A stretch of 64,000 nucleotides of DNA from Natronincola peptidivorans (GTDB taxonomy: Bacteria; Bacillota; Clostridia; Peptostreptococcales; Natronincolaceae). The stretch's first letter is position 1. Each line of letters begins with the position of its first letter. The notes beneath the pieces were generated by a model. That model was given only the letters and a program-made list of their open reading frames with translations. It was not told where the DNA came from and made no database searches. The translations under genes and the position numbers were made by a program. Location: positions 328,469 to 392,468 of the forward strand of contig NZ_FOHU01000002.1 of NCBI RefSeq assembly GCF_900111615.1, read 5' to 3'. Shown in pieces: positions 36,270 through 49,128 of the stretch.

Positions 36270-38621
36270 ATGTCAGATATCAAAGATGCTTTACAGCAAG
36301 GAAAATATGGTAACCATCCGTGGAGGATCATAGAAACCTCCTTTGATATAGAAACAAACTTTGTAGATGAAACTATTTTTGCTTTAGGTAATGGTTATAT
36401 AGGTACTCGTGGCAGATTGGAGGAGGGCTATCGGGGGTCAAAATCCTCAGGAAAGCATGGAACCTATATTAATGGGTTTTATGAAAGCTATCCTATTCAT
36501 TATGGAGAAAAGGCATATGGCTATGCTAAAAACAATCAGGTAATGGTAAATGTAGCGGATGCCACTATGCTGAAAATCTCTATGGAAGATGAAACTTTGG
36601 ATTTATTAAAAGGAAAGCTTTTAGAATATGAGAGGGTGCTTGACATGAGGGCAGGTATTCTTTACAGAAATTATCTTTGGGAATCTCCAAAAGGAAGAAG
36701 GCTGAAGGTTGAATTTAAAAAAGTAGTTTCTTTGGTGCATAAACATCTACTGGCTGTAGATTTGAAAATAATCCCCTTAAACTTTTCTGGGGAAATATGT
36801 GTTACCTCCGTTCTTGAAGGTCTTACAGATAATGTCAGAGAGGAAAATGATCCTAGAGTAGGCTCAAAGCTGCAGAAGGATGCGTTAAGAACAACAGAAA
36901 CACTTACAAAAAATGGATTTTATGGGTTGATACAGCAGACAGAAAATACAGATATGAAGCTAGTAGCTGCTATGAACCATGATATAAAAACATCTCTCCA
37001 TTATACTTCTAAAGAAAAAAAGACAGATACAGGTATAAGCTGCAGCTATAGTTTTAAGGCAAAACAAGGGGATACCTTATATTTAACGAAATATATTGCT
37101 TATCATACTACGAAGGATACTAGAGAAAAACAGCTTATATCTAGAGCAAGGGATATGCTTGACATAGGAACAGAGGTAGGTTTTAGCCGCCTCTTAGAAA
37201 AACAAAAGAAGTATTTGGACATTTTTTGGAAGGATGCCTTTATAGAGATAAAAGGAGACCCTCTTTTACAGCAGGGATTAAACTTTAATTTATTTCATCT
37301 ACTACAATCAGTAGGAAAGGATGGCACTACCAACATTGCGGCAAAGGGCTTAACGGGGCAAGGCTATAATGGTCATTATTTTTGGGATACAGAAATCTAT
37401 ATTTTTCCTTTCTTTTTGTATACCCAACCACAAATCGCTAAGGAATTATTAAAATATCGTTATTCTATTTTAGATAAAGCCCGTGAAAGAGCAAGAGAGA
37501 TGGCCCATTCTAAGGGTGCGTTGTATCCATGGCGTACCATAGGCGGTGAGGAATGCTCTGCCTATTACCCTGCTGGTACTGCTCAATACCATATCAATGC
37601 TGATATCATATATGCCTTAAAAAAATATATGGAGGCTACAGAGGATATAGAGTTTTTTTTATCCTATGGAGCTGAAATGCTGTTTGAAACAGCAAGGATT
37701 TGGGTGGATGTAGGTATTTTTAATGAGAAAAAGCAAAATCAATTTTGTATTCATTGTGTAACAGGACCAGATGAGTATACCGCTATGGTAAATAACAATT
37801 TTTATACCAATGTAATGGCAAAGACCCATTTGCAATATGCTTATGATATGGCAAAATTCCTTCAAGAATTTCATCCTCAACAATACAGAGCAATAGCTAA
37901 AAAAATAGATTTAGATGAAAAGGAAGTGACTGACTGGGGCAAGGCAGCAGCTTCTATGTATATCCCCTATGACCCAGATCTTGGAATCTATCCTCAGGAT
38001 GATAGCTTTTTAGAAAAGAAAAAATGGGATTTTCACAACACACCAAAGGAAAACTATCCTTTGCTTCTTCATTATCATCCATTGGTCATCTATCGGCACC
38101 AGGTTTTAAAGCAAGCCGACACAATACTGGCATTGTTTTTATTGGGCAATCAATTTAAAAGGGAGGACAAAGTTAGGAATTATCAATATTATGAGACCAT
38201 TACCACCCACGATTCCTCTTTATCCCATTGCATCTATAGTATCATAGCAGCAGAAATTGGTTATGAGGAAGATGCCCATTCGTTTTTTCAACAAAATGTC
38301 AGAATGGATTTAGAGGACCACCATAAAAACACGCATTATGGCGTGCATACGGCGAATATGGGAGGGACATGGATGTGCATTGTCCACGGATTTGCAGGCA
38401 TGAGAAGCTACGAAGGGATGTTAAGCTTTAAACCAAAGCTTCCTAAAGCCTGGGATAGCTGCAGCTTTTCTATTATATTTAAGGGATGCAGACTACAGGT
38501 AACAATTGAGAAGAAAAAAGCATATTATCAGCTTTTAACTGGAGGAGAACTAAGCTTTTATCACTATGATGAAGCAATTAGTTTAAAGGAAGATAATAGA
38601 ATCATAGAAAGAGCCCTATAA
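36270..38621 (+). CDS. GH65 disaccharide phosphorylase
   Basis: A 783-residue inverting glycoside phosphorylase that splits an alpha-glucoside with phosphate to give beta-glucose 1-phosphate. Seen are LTGQGYNGHYFWDTEIY, YPWRTIGGEECSAYYPAG and the catalytic acid Glu502 in VTGPDEYTAMVNNN. The CSAYYPAGTAQYHINADI segment differs from the HRNGAI-type segment I associate with maltose phosphorylases, so a trehalose-, kojibiose- or nigerose-type specificity should be considered. It is paired tail-to-tail with beta-phosphoglucomutase, the expected partner, overlapping it by 6 bases. Confidence 0.88.
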   Translation: MSDIKDALQQGKYGNHPWRIIETSFDIETNFVDETIFALGNGYIGTRGRLEEGYRGSKSSGKHGTYINGFYESYPIHYGEKAYGYAKNNQVMVNVADATMLKISMEDETLDLLKGKLLEYERVLDMRAGILYRNYLWESPKGRRLKVEFKKVVSLVHKHLLAVDLKIIPLNFSGEICVTSVLEGLTDNVREENDPRVGSKLQKDALRTTETLTKNGFYGLIQQTENTDMKLVAAMNHDIKTSLHYTSKEKKTDTGISCSYSFKAKQGDTLYLTKYIAYHTTKDTREKQLISRARDMLDIGTEVGFSRLLEKQKKYLDIFWKDAFIEIKGDPLLQQGLNFNLFHLLQSVGKDGTTNIAAKGLTGQGYNGHYFWDTEIYIFPFFLYTQPQIAKELLKYRYSILDKARERAREMAHSKGALYPWRTIGGEECSAYYPAGTAQYHINADIIYALKKYMEATEDIEFFLSYGAEMLFETARIWVDVGIFNEKKQNQFCIHCVTGPDEYTAMVNNNFYTNVMAKTHLQYAYDMAKFLQEFHPQQYRAIAKKIDLDEKEVTDWGKAAASMYIPYDPDLGIYPQDDSFLEKKKWDFHNTPKENYPLLLHYHPLVIYRHQVLKQADTILALFLLGNQFKREDKVRNYQYYETITTHDSSLSHCIYSIIAAEIGYEEDAHSFFQQNVRMDLEDHHKNTHYGVHTANMGGTWMCIVHGFAGMRSYEGMLSFKPKLPKAWDSCSFSIIFKGCRLQVTIEKKKAYYQLLTGGELSFYHYDEAISLKEDNRIIERAL

Positions 38622-38636
38622 ACTCAGGGCTTTTTC
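38608..38636 (+). terminator. Terminator in overlap of convergent genes
   Basis: A 10-bp stem (38608-38617 with 38626-38635) followed by T run lies across the stop codons of the GH65 and pgmB genes. It ends the carbohydrate island and may act weakly in the other direction. Confidence 0.75.
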
Positions 38637-39281
38637 TATTGAATCTATAGTGATTTTCTCAAGACTAGGAAAAACTAAGTCTGCTTGATATAAAACCTGA
38701 GGGGAGCCAATACCAACTGCATACATTCCAGCTGATTTAGCAGCTTCAATGCCTGAAAATGCATCTTCAAAGACAATACATTTTTCAGGAGATAGGTTTA
38801 AAAGCTTAGCAGCCAATAAAAAAACCTCAGGATCTGGCTTAGCCTTGGTTACTTTGTTACCATCTACAATGACATCAAAATACGCCATGAGATTAAGCTT
38901 ATCTAGAATAGTTACAGCGTTTTTACTGGCAGAGCCCAAGGCAATCTTAATAGTTCTCTTTCTCAACTCCCTTAAGAAGGGCAGAACTCCAGGTAATATT
39001 TCACTCGTCTCCATCCTTAAAATATACTCTTGATACCAACTATTTTTCAAATCTGCCAATGCCCTTTTTTCCTCTGGGTTTATAGCTTTAATACCGCCAA
39101 TGTCAAGCAAAATCTCCAACGCCCTAGTTCTGCTAACACCCTTCAATCTCTCGTTTTCATCCTCTTGAAAATCAAAACCAAGCCTATGGGCTAGTTTTTT
39201 CCATGCTGAGTAATGATATTTTGCAGTATCTACGATAACACCATCAAGATCAAAAATATAACCCTCGATTCCCAATAACAT
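38616..39281 (-). CDS. pgmB: Beta-phosphoglucomutase
   Basis: A 221-residue HAD-superfamily mutase turning beta-glucose 1-phosphate into glucose 6-phosphate. FDLDGVIVDTAKYH holds the nucleophile Asp and general acid Asp; ALGSASKNA and FEDAFSGIEAAKSAGM are motifs II-IV. The start at 39281 follows AAGGAGGG; an upstream ATG at 39320 would add 13 residues without support. It processes the product of the GH65 enzyme. It is transcribed against the island, so it has its own promoter. Confidence 0.93.
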   Translation of the reverse strand: MLLGIEGYIFDLDGVIVDTAKYHYSAWKKLAHRLGFDFQEDENERLKGVSRTRALEILLDIGGIKAINPEEKRALADLKNSWYQEYILRMETSEILPGVLPFLRELRKRTIKIALGSASKNAVTILDKLNLMAYFDVIVDGNKVTKAKPDPEVFLLAAKLLNLSPEKCIVFEDAFSGIEAAKSAGMYAVGIGSPQVLYQADLVFPSLEKITIDSIEKALSL

Positions 39282-39528
39282 GCTCCCTCCTTTATAATGG
39301 TTATGACAATAACCCAGCAACTTTTATTCTATATATAGCATAACATATGTTCTGATATACCTCAAAAAAATAAGCTAAACTTTTCTTACTATGAAGGTGA
39401 CATAGGGAAAGACAGCATGCAACTAAAAAGCTAGAAATTGTAATAAAAAAGAGGAAATGATTATAACAGAAAAGAACATAATAATTAGAAGAATTAAAAA
39501 GCTATGTATAAAATCTGGAGGTGGTTCC

Positions 39529-40641
39529 ATGGCGATTAAATCTATCGGGTTTCCTAGGATGCATAAGGAAGAGAGTGAAAGAAGAGATTTTTTACCAGAG
39601 ATTTTTAAAAAAATACAAGAATACAAAGATACAGAGATTTGTTTGGAGAATGGATATGGAGAAGCCATGGGATTTAAGGAAGAGGATTATTTAAAGGCTC
39701 ATCCAAAAATAAAATTTCAACAGCACCAGGAAGTCTATAAAAAGGATATGGTGATTGTTTTAAGAGCTCCAATAGAAGAAGAAATCAGGCTGATGAAAAA
39801 AGGTTCGGTCTTGTTTTCTATGCTGCACTATGAAACCAGAGAATTAAGGAATCAGCTCTTAAGAGAGCTGGGAATTAAAGGTATTTCTATGGACGGTTTG
39901 GTGGATGACAAAAACAAGCGAATGCTTGTAAATTTCAGAGGAACTTCTAGGTCCGGAGTGAGAATTGCTATAGAGGAACTAAAAAAGAAGATGCCAGACT
40001 TTTATGGGGGAAAAAGAAAACCTATTTGTGCTAGTCTTATTGGCTTTGGTGATGTAGGGATATATGCTGCTAAAGCCCTTGGAGAGTTTAGCAATATAGA
40101 GTTTTCCAATGAAAAGAGAAAAGCATCAGGGATTATAACAAAGGTCCTGCCCAGTAGTGTTACCAAGGATATGGGTGTAATGGAAAAGATTTTAGAGAAA
40201 ACCGATATCTTAGTAGATGCCAGCAGACGTAAGGATGCTTCTCAAATTATTGTTCCTAACAAATTAGTTGGCAAGCTTCCAGAGCATGCAGTGATTTTAG
40301 ATCTGTCAGCAGATCCATACAACGATAAAATAAAGCCGATGCAAGTGAAGGGTATAGAAGGTATTCCTACGGGAACATTAGACAAATATATCATCCATCC
40401 TGATGATAAGCTGTATGATACTATACCTAAAACCATAAACACAGAAAACAGAAGACTGGTGATAAGCTGTAACGCTTGGCCTGGTGTTGACCCAATAGAA
40501 TGCATGAAAATCTATGGAGAGCAAATCTATGATTTCTTGAGTGTTCTACTAGAAAAAGAAATTGGCAGCCTAAAGGTCAATAGCAAAAATTTATATGAAA
40601 GAGCTTTAGTTAGAGCTACTCTTGATTATTTCTATAGATGA
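39529..40641 (+). CDS. Alanine dehydrogenase/PNT-like oxidoreductase
   Basis: A 370-residue protein resembling the alanine dehydrogenase/transhydrogenase N-terminal family (which includes lysine-type and carboxyethyl-ornithine enzymes). RDFLPEIFKKI, ENGYGEAMGF, VIVLRAP and FSMLHYETR mark the first domain; a nucleotide-binding LIGFGDVGIYAAKALGE follows at about residue 166. The substrate is unknown. ATG 39529 follows GGAGGTGG. The last 15 codons have a decayed relative 3.8 kb downstream (44426-44470). Confidence 0.7.
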   Translation: MAIKSIGFPRMHKEESERRDFLPEIFKKIQEYKDTEICLENGYGEAMGFKEEDYLKAHPKIKFQQHQEVYKKDMVIVLRAPIEEEIRLMKKGSVLFSMLHYETRELRNQLLRELGIKGISMDGLVDDKNKRMLVNFRGTSRSGVRIAIEELKKKMPDFYGGKRKPICASLIGFGDVGIYAAKALGEFSNIEFSNEKRKASGIITKVLPSSVTKDMGVMEKILEKTDILVDASRRKDASQIIVPNKLVGKLPEHAVILDLSADPYNDKIKPMQVKGIEGIPTGTLDKYIIHPDDKLYDTIPKTINTENRRLVISCNAWPGVDPIECMKIYGEQIYDFLSVLLEKEIGSLKVNSKNLYERALVRATLDYFYR

Positions 40642-40756
40642 AGAGTGATAGAGTAAAAAAAAAGCAAAACTGCATGATGATATCCTGAGCTTAGTTGGAT
40701 CTAAGTTATTGATGCAGCAAAGGCATCATATAATCACGAAGAAATTCTCATGGAAG

Positions 40757-40812
40757 AAAAGAGAGAGTGCCTTTCACATATTATAGTGAAAGTGCTTTCT
40801 CTTTTGTTATTT
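40757..40812 (+). terminator. Strong terminator after dehydrogenase-like gene
   Basis: A long hairpin, AAAAGAGAGAGTGCCTTTCAC pairing with GTGAAAGTGCTTTCTCTTTT apart from two small mismatches, ends in TTTTGTTATTT. It lies about 115 bases after the stop. In the 398-base gap to the next gene only this hairpin and the promoter at 40961 are recognisable. Confidence 0.85.
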
Positions 40813-40960
40813 AAAAAATGTAATCAACAATTTTAAAATAATAAATGATAGAGAAAATTAGAAAGTCTAAAGCTATTTACACATTTTTGCAAGCTTTACG
40901 TCTTAAAATAAAGTATAGAGTTTTCCTATTATTACATATACTTCCATTCAAATAATCAAT

Positions 40961-40989
40961 TGTACATATAGAAGGAAATGGAATATACT
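40961..40989 (+). promoter_or_regulatory. Possible promoter of PHP-phn operon
   Basis: TGTACA (40961-40966) and TATACT (40984-40989) with a 17-bp spacer, about 50 bases before the PHP gene. The -35 matches 4 of 6 consensus bases. Confidence 0.5.
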
Positions 40990-41039
40990 GTTAATCGTGA
41001 GAAAGAGTTACATATTTTTAAAAAGGTGAGGCAAGTATA

Positions 41040-41678
41040 ATGATTATTGATATGCATGTACACGAAAAGAAGTATTCAACAGACAGCATGATGTCTTTGG
41101 AAGAGATTGTGAAACAAGCCAAAGAAATAGGTTTAGATGGTGTCTGTATTACCGACCATGATAGCAATGAAATTATGGAAGAAGCACATCAACTAAAAAA
41201 GAATACAGGTTTTCTAATCTTAGTTGGAGTAGAAATATTAACCTATGAAGGCGATTTAATTGTTTTTGGATTAAAAGAATTGCCAAAGCATATGATGCAT
41301 GCAAGTGATTTGTTAGATTTAATTACTGAAAAAGGAGGAGTAGGAATTAGTGCTCATCCCTATCGCCAAAACAATAGAGGGATGGAAGATTTCATAAAAA
41401 AATTACCTAAATTAGCGGGGGTAGAAGGATTTAATGGGAATACCAGCATGGAGAACAACTTAAAAGCATATCAAGCTGCTACAGAAATGGGAATCCCTAT
41501 ATTTGGAAGCAGTGATGCACATCAAGTGGATAGAATAGGAAAATATGCTACTTGGTTTCCAGAAGGAATCCGAGATGAAAAAGATCTTATTGAAGCTATA
41601 AAAGACAAAAATGTGAAACCGGTTATGTGCAAAAATGGTGTATTTAAAAACATATCGAAACAGTTAGTAAGTATTTAA
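41040..41678 (+). CDS. PHP-domain metal-dependent phosphoesterase
   Basis: A 212-residue PHP domain. Metal-binding motifs are HVH at residues 6-8, TDHDS near 38-42, VGVE, SAHPYR and SSDAH. Such proteins hydrolyse phosphate esters (for example histidinol phosphate, nucleotides or cyclic phosphodiesters). Here it is the first gene of a phnDCE uptake operon, so a role in processing an imported phosphorus compound is a reasonable guess but unproven. AAGGTGAGG precedes ATG 41040. Confidence 0.85.
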   Translation: MIIDMHVHEKKYSTDSMMSLEEIVKQAKEIGLDGVCITDHDSNEIMEEAHQLKKNTGFLILVGVEILTYEGDLIVFGLKELPKHMMHASDLLDLITEKGGVGISAHPYRQNNRGMEDFIKKLPKLAGVEGFNGNTSMENNLKAYQAATEMGIPIFGSSDAHQVDRIGKYATWFPEGIRDEKDLIEAIKDKNVKPVMCKNGVFKNISKQLVSI

Positions 41679-41717
41679 GCTTATCCCAATATAAAAAGAA
41701 AGGAAGAGTATTAGCAT

Positions 41718-42623
41718 ATGAAGAAAAAAATATTTTTAGTATTAGCAGCACTATTATTTATTAGCAGTATAATGATGGTAGGATGTAGCTCAGAGGATGA
41801 AAGTGTATCAAATGAAAGAGGTGTACTTAGAATAGGAGCACTTCCAGGAGGAGAAGATGAATATAGAAGGAGAGAGCAATACCAACCATTTATGGAACTC
41901 CTTGAGAGAGAATTGGATATGGATGTAGAGCTATACTTAGGCTCTGATTTTACAGCAACGATAGAGGCAATGCGTGCGAATAAAGTTGATATAGTAAGTT
42001 ATGGTCCATTATCGTATATTCTTGCAGCAGATATTGCAGATGCAGAAGCATTTGCACTTTCAAGTAGGGAAGATTATGGAATTTTTCTTGAGTCATATAT
42101 TATTGTACATGAAGATAGTGATATTTATGAGGTGTCAGATTTGAAGGGAAAAACGTTTGCTTTTGTTGACCCTGCGTCTACTGGCGGGTATTTGATACCA
42201 AGGCTTTCTATGGTTGAAAATGGGATAGATCCAGATGCGGATTTGGCTTCAGCAGTTTTTGTAGGTAATCATGATGCCTGTGCGGCAGCGGTTATAAACA
42301 AAAATGTTGATGCTTCTACAATTGTAATGTCAGCATATTATAATGGGATAGATGAAGGCAGAATTAATCCAGAGGAGATTAGGATTATTAACATTTCTGA
42401 CCCTTTTCCAGCAGGACCTTGGGCTTGGAGAAAAAGTCTGGATGATACACTAAAAGAGGACATTAAAAGAATTTTTTTCAATATGACTGATGAAGAAATT
42501 GCGTTATGCCAAGAAGTTTTTGCAAGAAACCATGTTGGATTCGAAGAAGCAGAAGATTCTTTCTGGGATAGTTTAAGAAAGGCAGCAGAATTAATTGAGT
42601 TAGATTTAAAAAGTTCAATATAG
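41718..42623 (+). CDS. phnD: Phosphonate-type ABC binding lipoprotein
   Basis: A 301-residue lipoprotein (lipobox MVGC) of the PhnD/PtxB family. IGALPGGEDEYRRREQYQPF, the ligand-site SYGPLSYILA and DPASTGGYLIPR are typical. Ligands in this family include phosphonates, phosphite and phosphate esters. It lies in the order phnD-phnC-phnE with the ATPase and permease, 39 bases after the PHP gene. Confidence 0.9.
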   Translation: MKKKIFLVLAALLFISSIMMVGCSSEDESVSNERGVLRIGALPGGEDEYRRREQYQPFMELLERELDMDVELYLGSDFTATIEAMRANKVDIVSYGPLSYILAADIADAEAFALSSREDYGIFLESYIIVHEDSDIYEVSDLKGKTFAFVDPASTGGYLIPRLSMVENGIDPDADLASAVFVGNHDACAAAVINKNVDASTIVMSAYYNGIDEGRINPEEIRIINISDPFPAGPWAWRKSLDDTLKEDIKRIFFNMTDEEIALCQEVFARNHVGFEEAEDSFWDSLRKAAELIELDLKSSI

Positions 42624-42754
42624 GTTTTAAAAGCAAGAATAATATACATGATGAAAAATTATTGAATTATAAGAATGAGTACAGAAAAAAATGGAATCCT
42701 TATCCTTATAAAATGGTAAGGATTCTTTACATATCGATATTGGAGGGTGGTATC

Positions 42755-43519
42755 GTGTTAGAAATAAGAAACCTAAGCAAGACATATAATAATAAAGTCA
42801 TTGCCTTGAAAAATGTCAGTTTAACTGTGAACAAAGGTGAATTTGCAATGGTGTTAGGGTTAAGCGGTGCAGGAAAATCAACACTTATTCGAAGTATAAA
42901 TGGGTTAATCAGTGTAGAAGCTGGAAGCATAGAATTTGAAGGAGTTTCTGTTTCAAATAAGGAGAATATCAATAAAATCCGAAAGGACATAGGAATTATT
43001 TTCCAGCAATTTAATATCATAAAAAGACTGACGGTTTTAGAAAATGTTCTCTGTGGAAGATTAGCATATAGTAATACCATTATGAGTAGTTTAAAGTTAT
43101 TTAAGAAAAAAGATATTAATTGGGCACTAGATTGTATTGAACGAGTGGGACTGAAAGAAAAGGCCTATGTGAGAAGTGATCAGCTTAGCGGTGGACAACA
43201 ACAAAGAGTGGGGATTGCTAGAGCTTTGGCACAACAACCGAAATTAATACTTGCGGATGAACCAGTAGCTAGTTTAGATCCTTATTCTGCTGAAGAAATT
43301 CTAGAATTACTAACTGAAATAAATAAAAAAGAAGGAATCACTATGTTGATGAGTCTACACAATGTGATGCTTGCAAAAAAATATGGGAATAGAATTTTAG
43401 GAATTAAAAATGGAATACTTGTTTTCGATAAACAAGTAATAGGATTAACAGAAAAAGAAATGCAATTAATTTATACAATGGATACATCCCTTATAAAAGA
43501 AAAACAACAGGCAGTTTAG
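42755..43519 (+). CDS. phnC: Phosphonate-type ABC ATP-binding protein
   Basis: A 254-residue ATPase: Walker A GLSGAGKST, Q-loop IIFQQFNII, signature LSGGQQQRVGIARAL, Walker B LILADEPVASLD. GTG 42755 is the probable start, 8 bases after GGAGG; a longer frame opens upstream at 42662 but lacks a site and extends beyond the usual PhnC N-terminus. It energises uptake with PhnD and PhnE. Confidence 0.92.
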   Translation: MLEIRNLSKTYNNKVIALKNVSLTVNKGEFAMVLGLSGAGKSTLIRSINGLISVEAGSIEFEGVSVSNKENINKIRKDIGIIFQQFNIIKRLTVLENVLCGRLAYSNTIMSSLKLFKKKDINWALDCIERVGLKEKAYVRSDQLSGGQQQRVGIARALAQQPKLILADEPVASLDPYSAEEILELLTEINKKEGITMLMSLHNVMLAKKYGNRILGIKNGILVFDKQVIGLTEKEMQLIYTMDTSLIKEKQQAV

Positions 43520-43567
43520 TGAAAGTAATAAATTATATAGATTTTTAAAAGAGAGGTGGTGGAAACC

Positions 43568-44389
43568 ATGCTTAGCCTAATAAAAAAAATTAATAATGAA
43601 TGGTGCTTAGCTATTGATATACCAAAGGATTGGAAAAGTATTTTTAAAATATTTTTTTGGATAGTCCTATTCTTAATGACATTGACTTGGAGTGTTAAAG
43701 GAACACAGTTCAATTTATATAGAATCAGCTTAGGGATAGAAGGGATTTCCGACATTTTAAGTCGTATGTTTCCTCCAAATATTAATATTGTATCTAGATT
43801 GATTAAACCAACCATTGAAACCATACAAATGTCCATAGTAGGTACTTTACTTGCCATCACATTATCAATCCCTCTAGGAGTTTTGGGGGCTCGGAATATA
43901 ACACCAAACCCTCTTTTATATGGTGTTAGTCGATTTATATTGAATGCCTTAAGGGCAGTTCCAGAAGTTATTTTTGCTATTATTTTTGTGTCTGCAGTTG
44001 GGTTAGGACCATTTCCTGGAACCCTTGCCATTGGGGTAAGCTCAAGTGGTATGCTGGGGAAATTTTTAGGAGATTCTATTGAAAACATAGATCCAGGATC
44101 TCTTGAGGCATTAGAATCAACTGGTGCCAATAAAATACAAGCCATTGTTTATGCGGTAATTCCTCAAATTTTACCAGAATTTGTGTCTTTAGGTTTATTT
44201 AGGTGGGAAATGAATTTTAGAGCATCAACAATATTAGGAATTGTAGGAGCAGGAGGCATAGGTTTTGAACTTATGACTAGTATGAGATTGTTTAAGTATC
44301 AAGAGATGACAATGACCTTAATCGTTATTTTAACTGTAGTTGCTTTAGTGGATTTCATTGCAAGTACAATTAGAAAGAAAATAATATAA
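43568..44389 (+). CDS. phnE: Phosphonate-type ABC permease
   Basis: A 273-residue inner-membrane permease with about six hydrophobic segments and the EAA loop EALESTGANKIQAIVYAVIP. ATG 43568 is favoured over GTG codons at 43556/43559, which lie within the GAGGTGG site. Only one PhnE is present. No C-P lyase, phosphonatase or phosphite dehydrogenase gene follows. Confidence 0.92.
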   Translation: MLSLIKKINNEWCLAIDIPKDWKSIFKIFFWIVLFLMTLTWSVKGTQFNLYRISLGIEGISDILSRMFPPNINIVSRLIKPTIETIQMSIVGTLLAITLSIPLGVLGARNITPNPLLYGVSRFILNALRAVPEVIFAIIFVSAVGLGPFPGTLAIGVSSSGMLGKFLGDSIENIDPGSLEALESTGANKIQAIVYAVIPQILPEFVSLGLFRWEMNFRASTILGIVGAGGIGFELMTSMRLFKYQEMTMTLIVILTVVALVDFIASTIRKKII

Positions 44390-44425
44390 ATATAGATTTA
44401 CTAAGTTTAGATAGCAAAAATATAG

Positions 44426-44470
44426 GAGAGAGTTTTAGTTAAAGCTACTTTAGATTGTTTTTATAGATAA
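44426..44470 (+). pseudogene. 3'-end remnant of a dehydrogenase-like gene copy
   Basis: Reading GAG at 44426 onward gives ERVLVKATLDCFYR followed by a stop, against ERALVRATLDYFYR and stop at the end of the gene at 39529-40641; 35 of 42 bases agree before the stop. Similarity continues upstream as AGCAAAAAT but with a 2-base gap, so the frame is broken. No start or rest of the gene remains. It is a decayed duplicate lying right after phnE. Confidence 0.7.
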
Positions 44471-44507
44471 TAAATAATGAAATGCAATACATCAAAATGT
44501 TACTGGA

Positions 44508-44550
44508 AAGCAAAGAAGGTTACAATAAATGTAATACTGCTTTGCTTTTT
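44508..44550 (+). terminator. Terminator after phn operon and remnant
   Basis: AAGCAAAG (44508-44515) pairs with CTTTGCTT (44540-44547), an inner GTTACA/TGTAAT pairing extends it, and a T run follows. It closes the phn cassette or belonged to the lost duplicate gene. Confidence 0.75.
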
Positions 44551-44585
44551 CTTATGAAGAATTTGTCCCAAACCAACAGGTTTTA

Positions 44586-44614
44586 TTGTTGTCCCATCAT
44601 AATAATGGTAAGAT
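44586..44614 (+). promoter_or_regulatory. Possible promoter of pcrA-ligA
   Basis: TTGTTG (44586-44591) and TAAGAT (44609-44614) with a 17-bp spacer, about 80 bases before pcrA. Moderate match. Confidence 0.4.
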
Positions 44615-44640
44615 AGTAGAGAGCTATAAAACTTTACTTT

Positions 44641-44653
44641 GGTGCCAGGCACC
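44641..44653. repeat. GC-rich 13-bp palindrome upstream of pcrA
   Basis: GGTGCC-A-GGCACC is a perfect inverted repeat with a single-base centre in an otherwise AT-rich gap, 40 bases before the pcrA start. Its function is unknown; it resembles the TGCCACG repeat at 5925 in composition. Confidence 0.5.
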
Positions 44654-44694
44654 TAACTTATTAACTTATTGATAGTTTGAAGGGAGCAAATAGA

Positions 44695-48916
<4,222 letters not shown>

Positions 48917-48929
48917 GATGATGAAATGA

Positions 48930-49110
48930 AAAAGGGGAGCTAAGATAACTTGGCTGAGAGGGAACTGTAGTTTGTTCCGACCCGTTGTACCTGACCTGGG
49001 TAATGCTAGCGTAGGGAAATATATAATCAAAGCATAGGTAATTTTTGCAATGAAATTTATGTATTGAACCCTTTAGTCAGTATTCCAGGCTAAAGGGTTT
49101 TATTATTTTT
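48930..49110 (+). promoter_or_regulatory. TPP riboswitch with terminator
   Basis: A THI element: AAGGGGAGC at 48932-48940, GGCTGAGAGGG near 48952-48962, and GACCCGTTGTACCTGACCT followed by GGGTAATGC...GTAGGGAA up to about 49019. The expression platform is a 10-bp terminator stem (49067-49076 with 49090-49099) with T-rich tail. It should shut off the following operon when thiamine pyrophosphate is plentiful. Confidence 0.96.
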
Positions 49111-49128
49111 AGAAAAGGAGGAGACAAT

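Noticed and set aside
39341..39352. TAACATATGTTC, resembling a Gram-positive LexA box
   Set aside because: Only part of the CGAACRNRYGTTCG consensus is matched and the flanking genes (pgmB, dehydrogenase-like) are not SOS genes.
43516..44145. 209-residue open frame antisense to phnE
   Set aside because: Lies wholly over a clear permease gene with EAA loop; no independent support.
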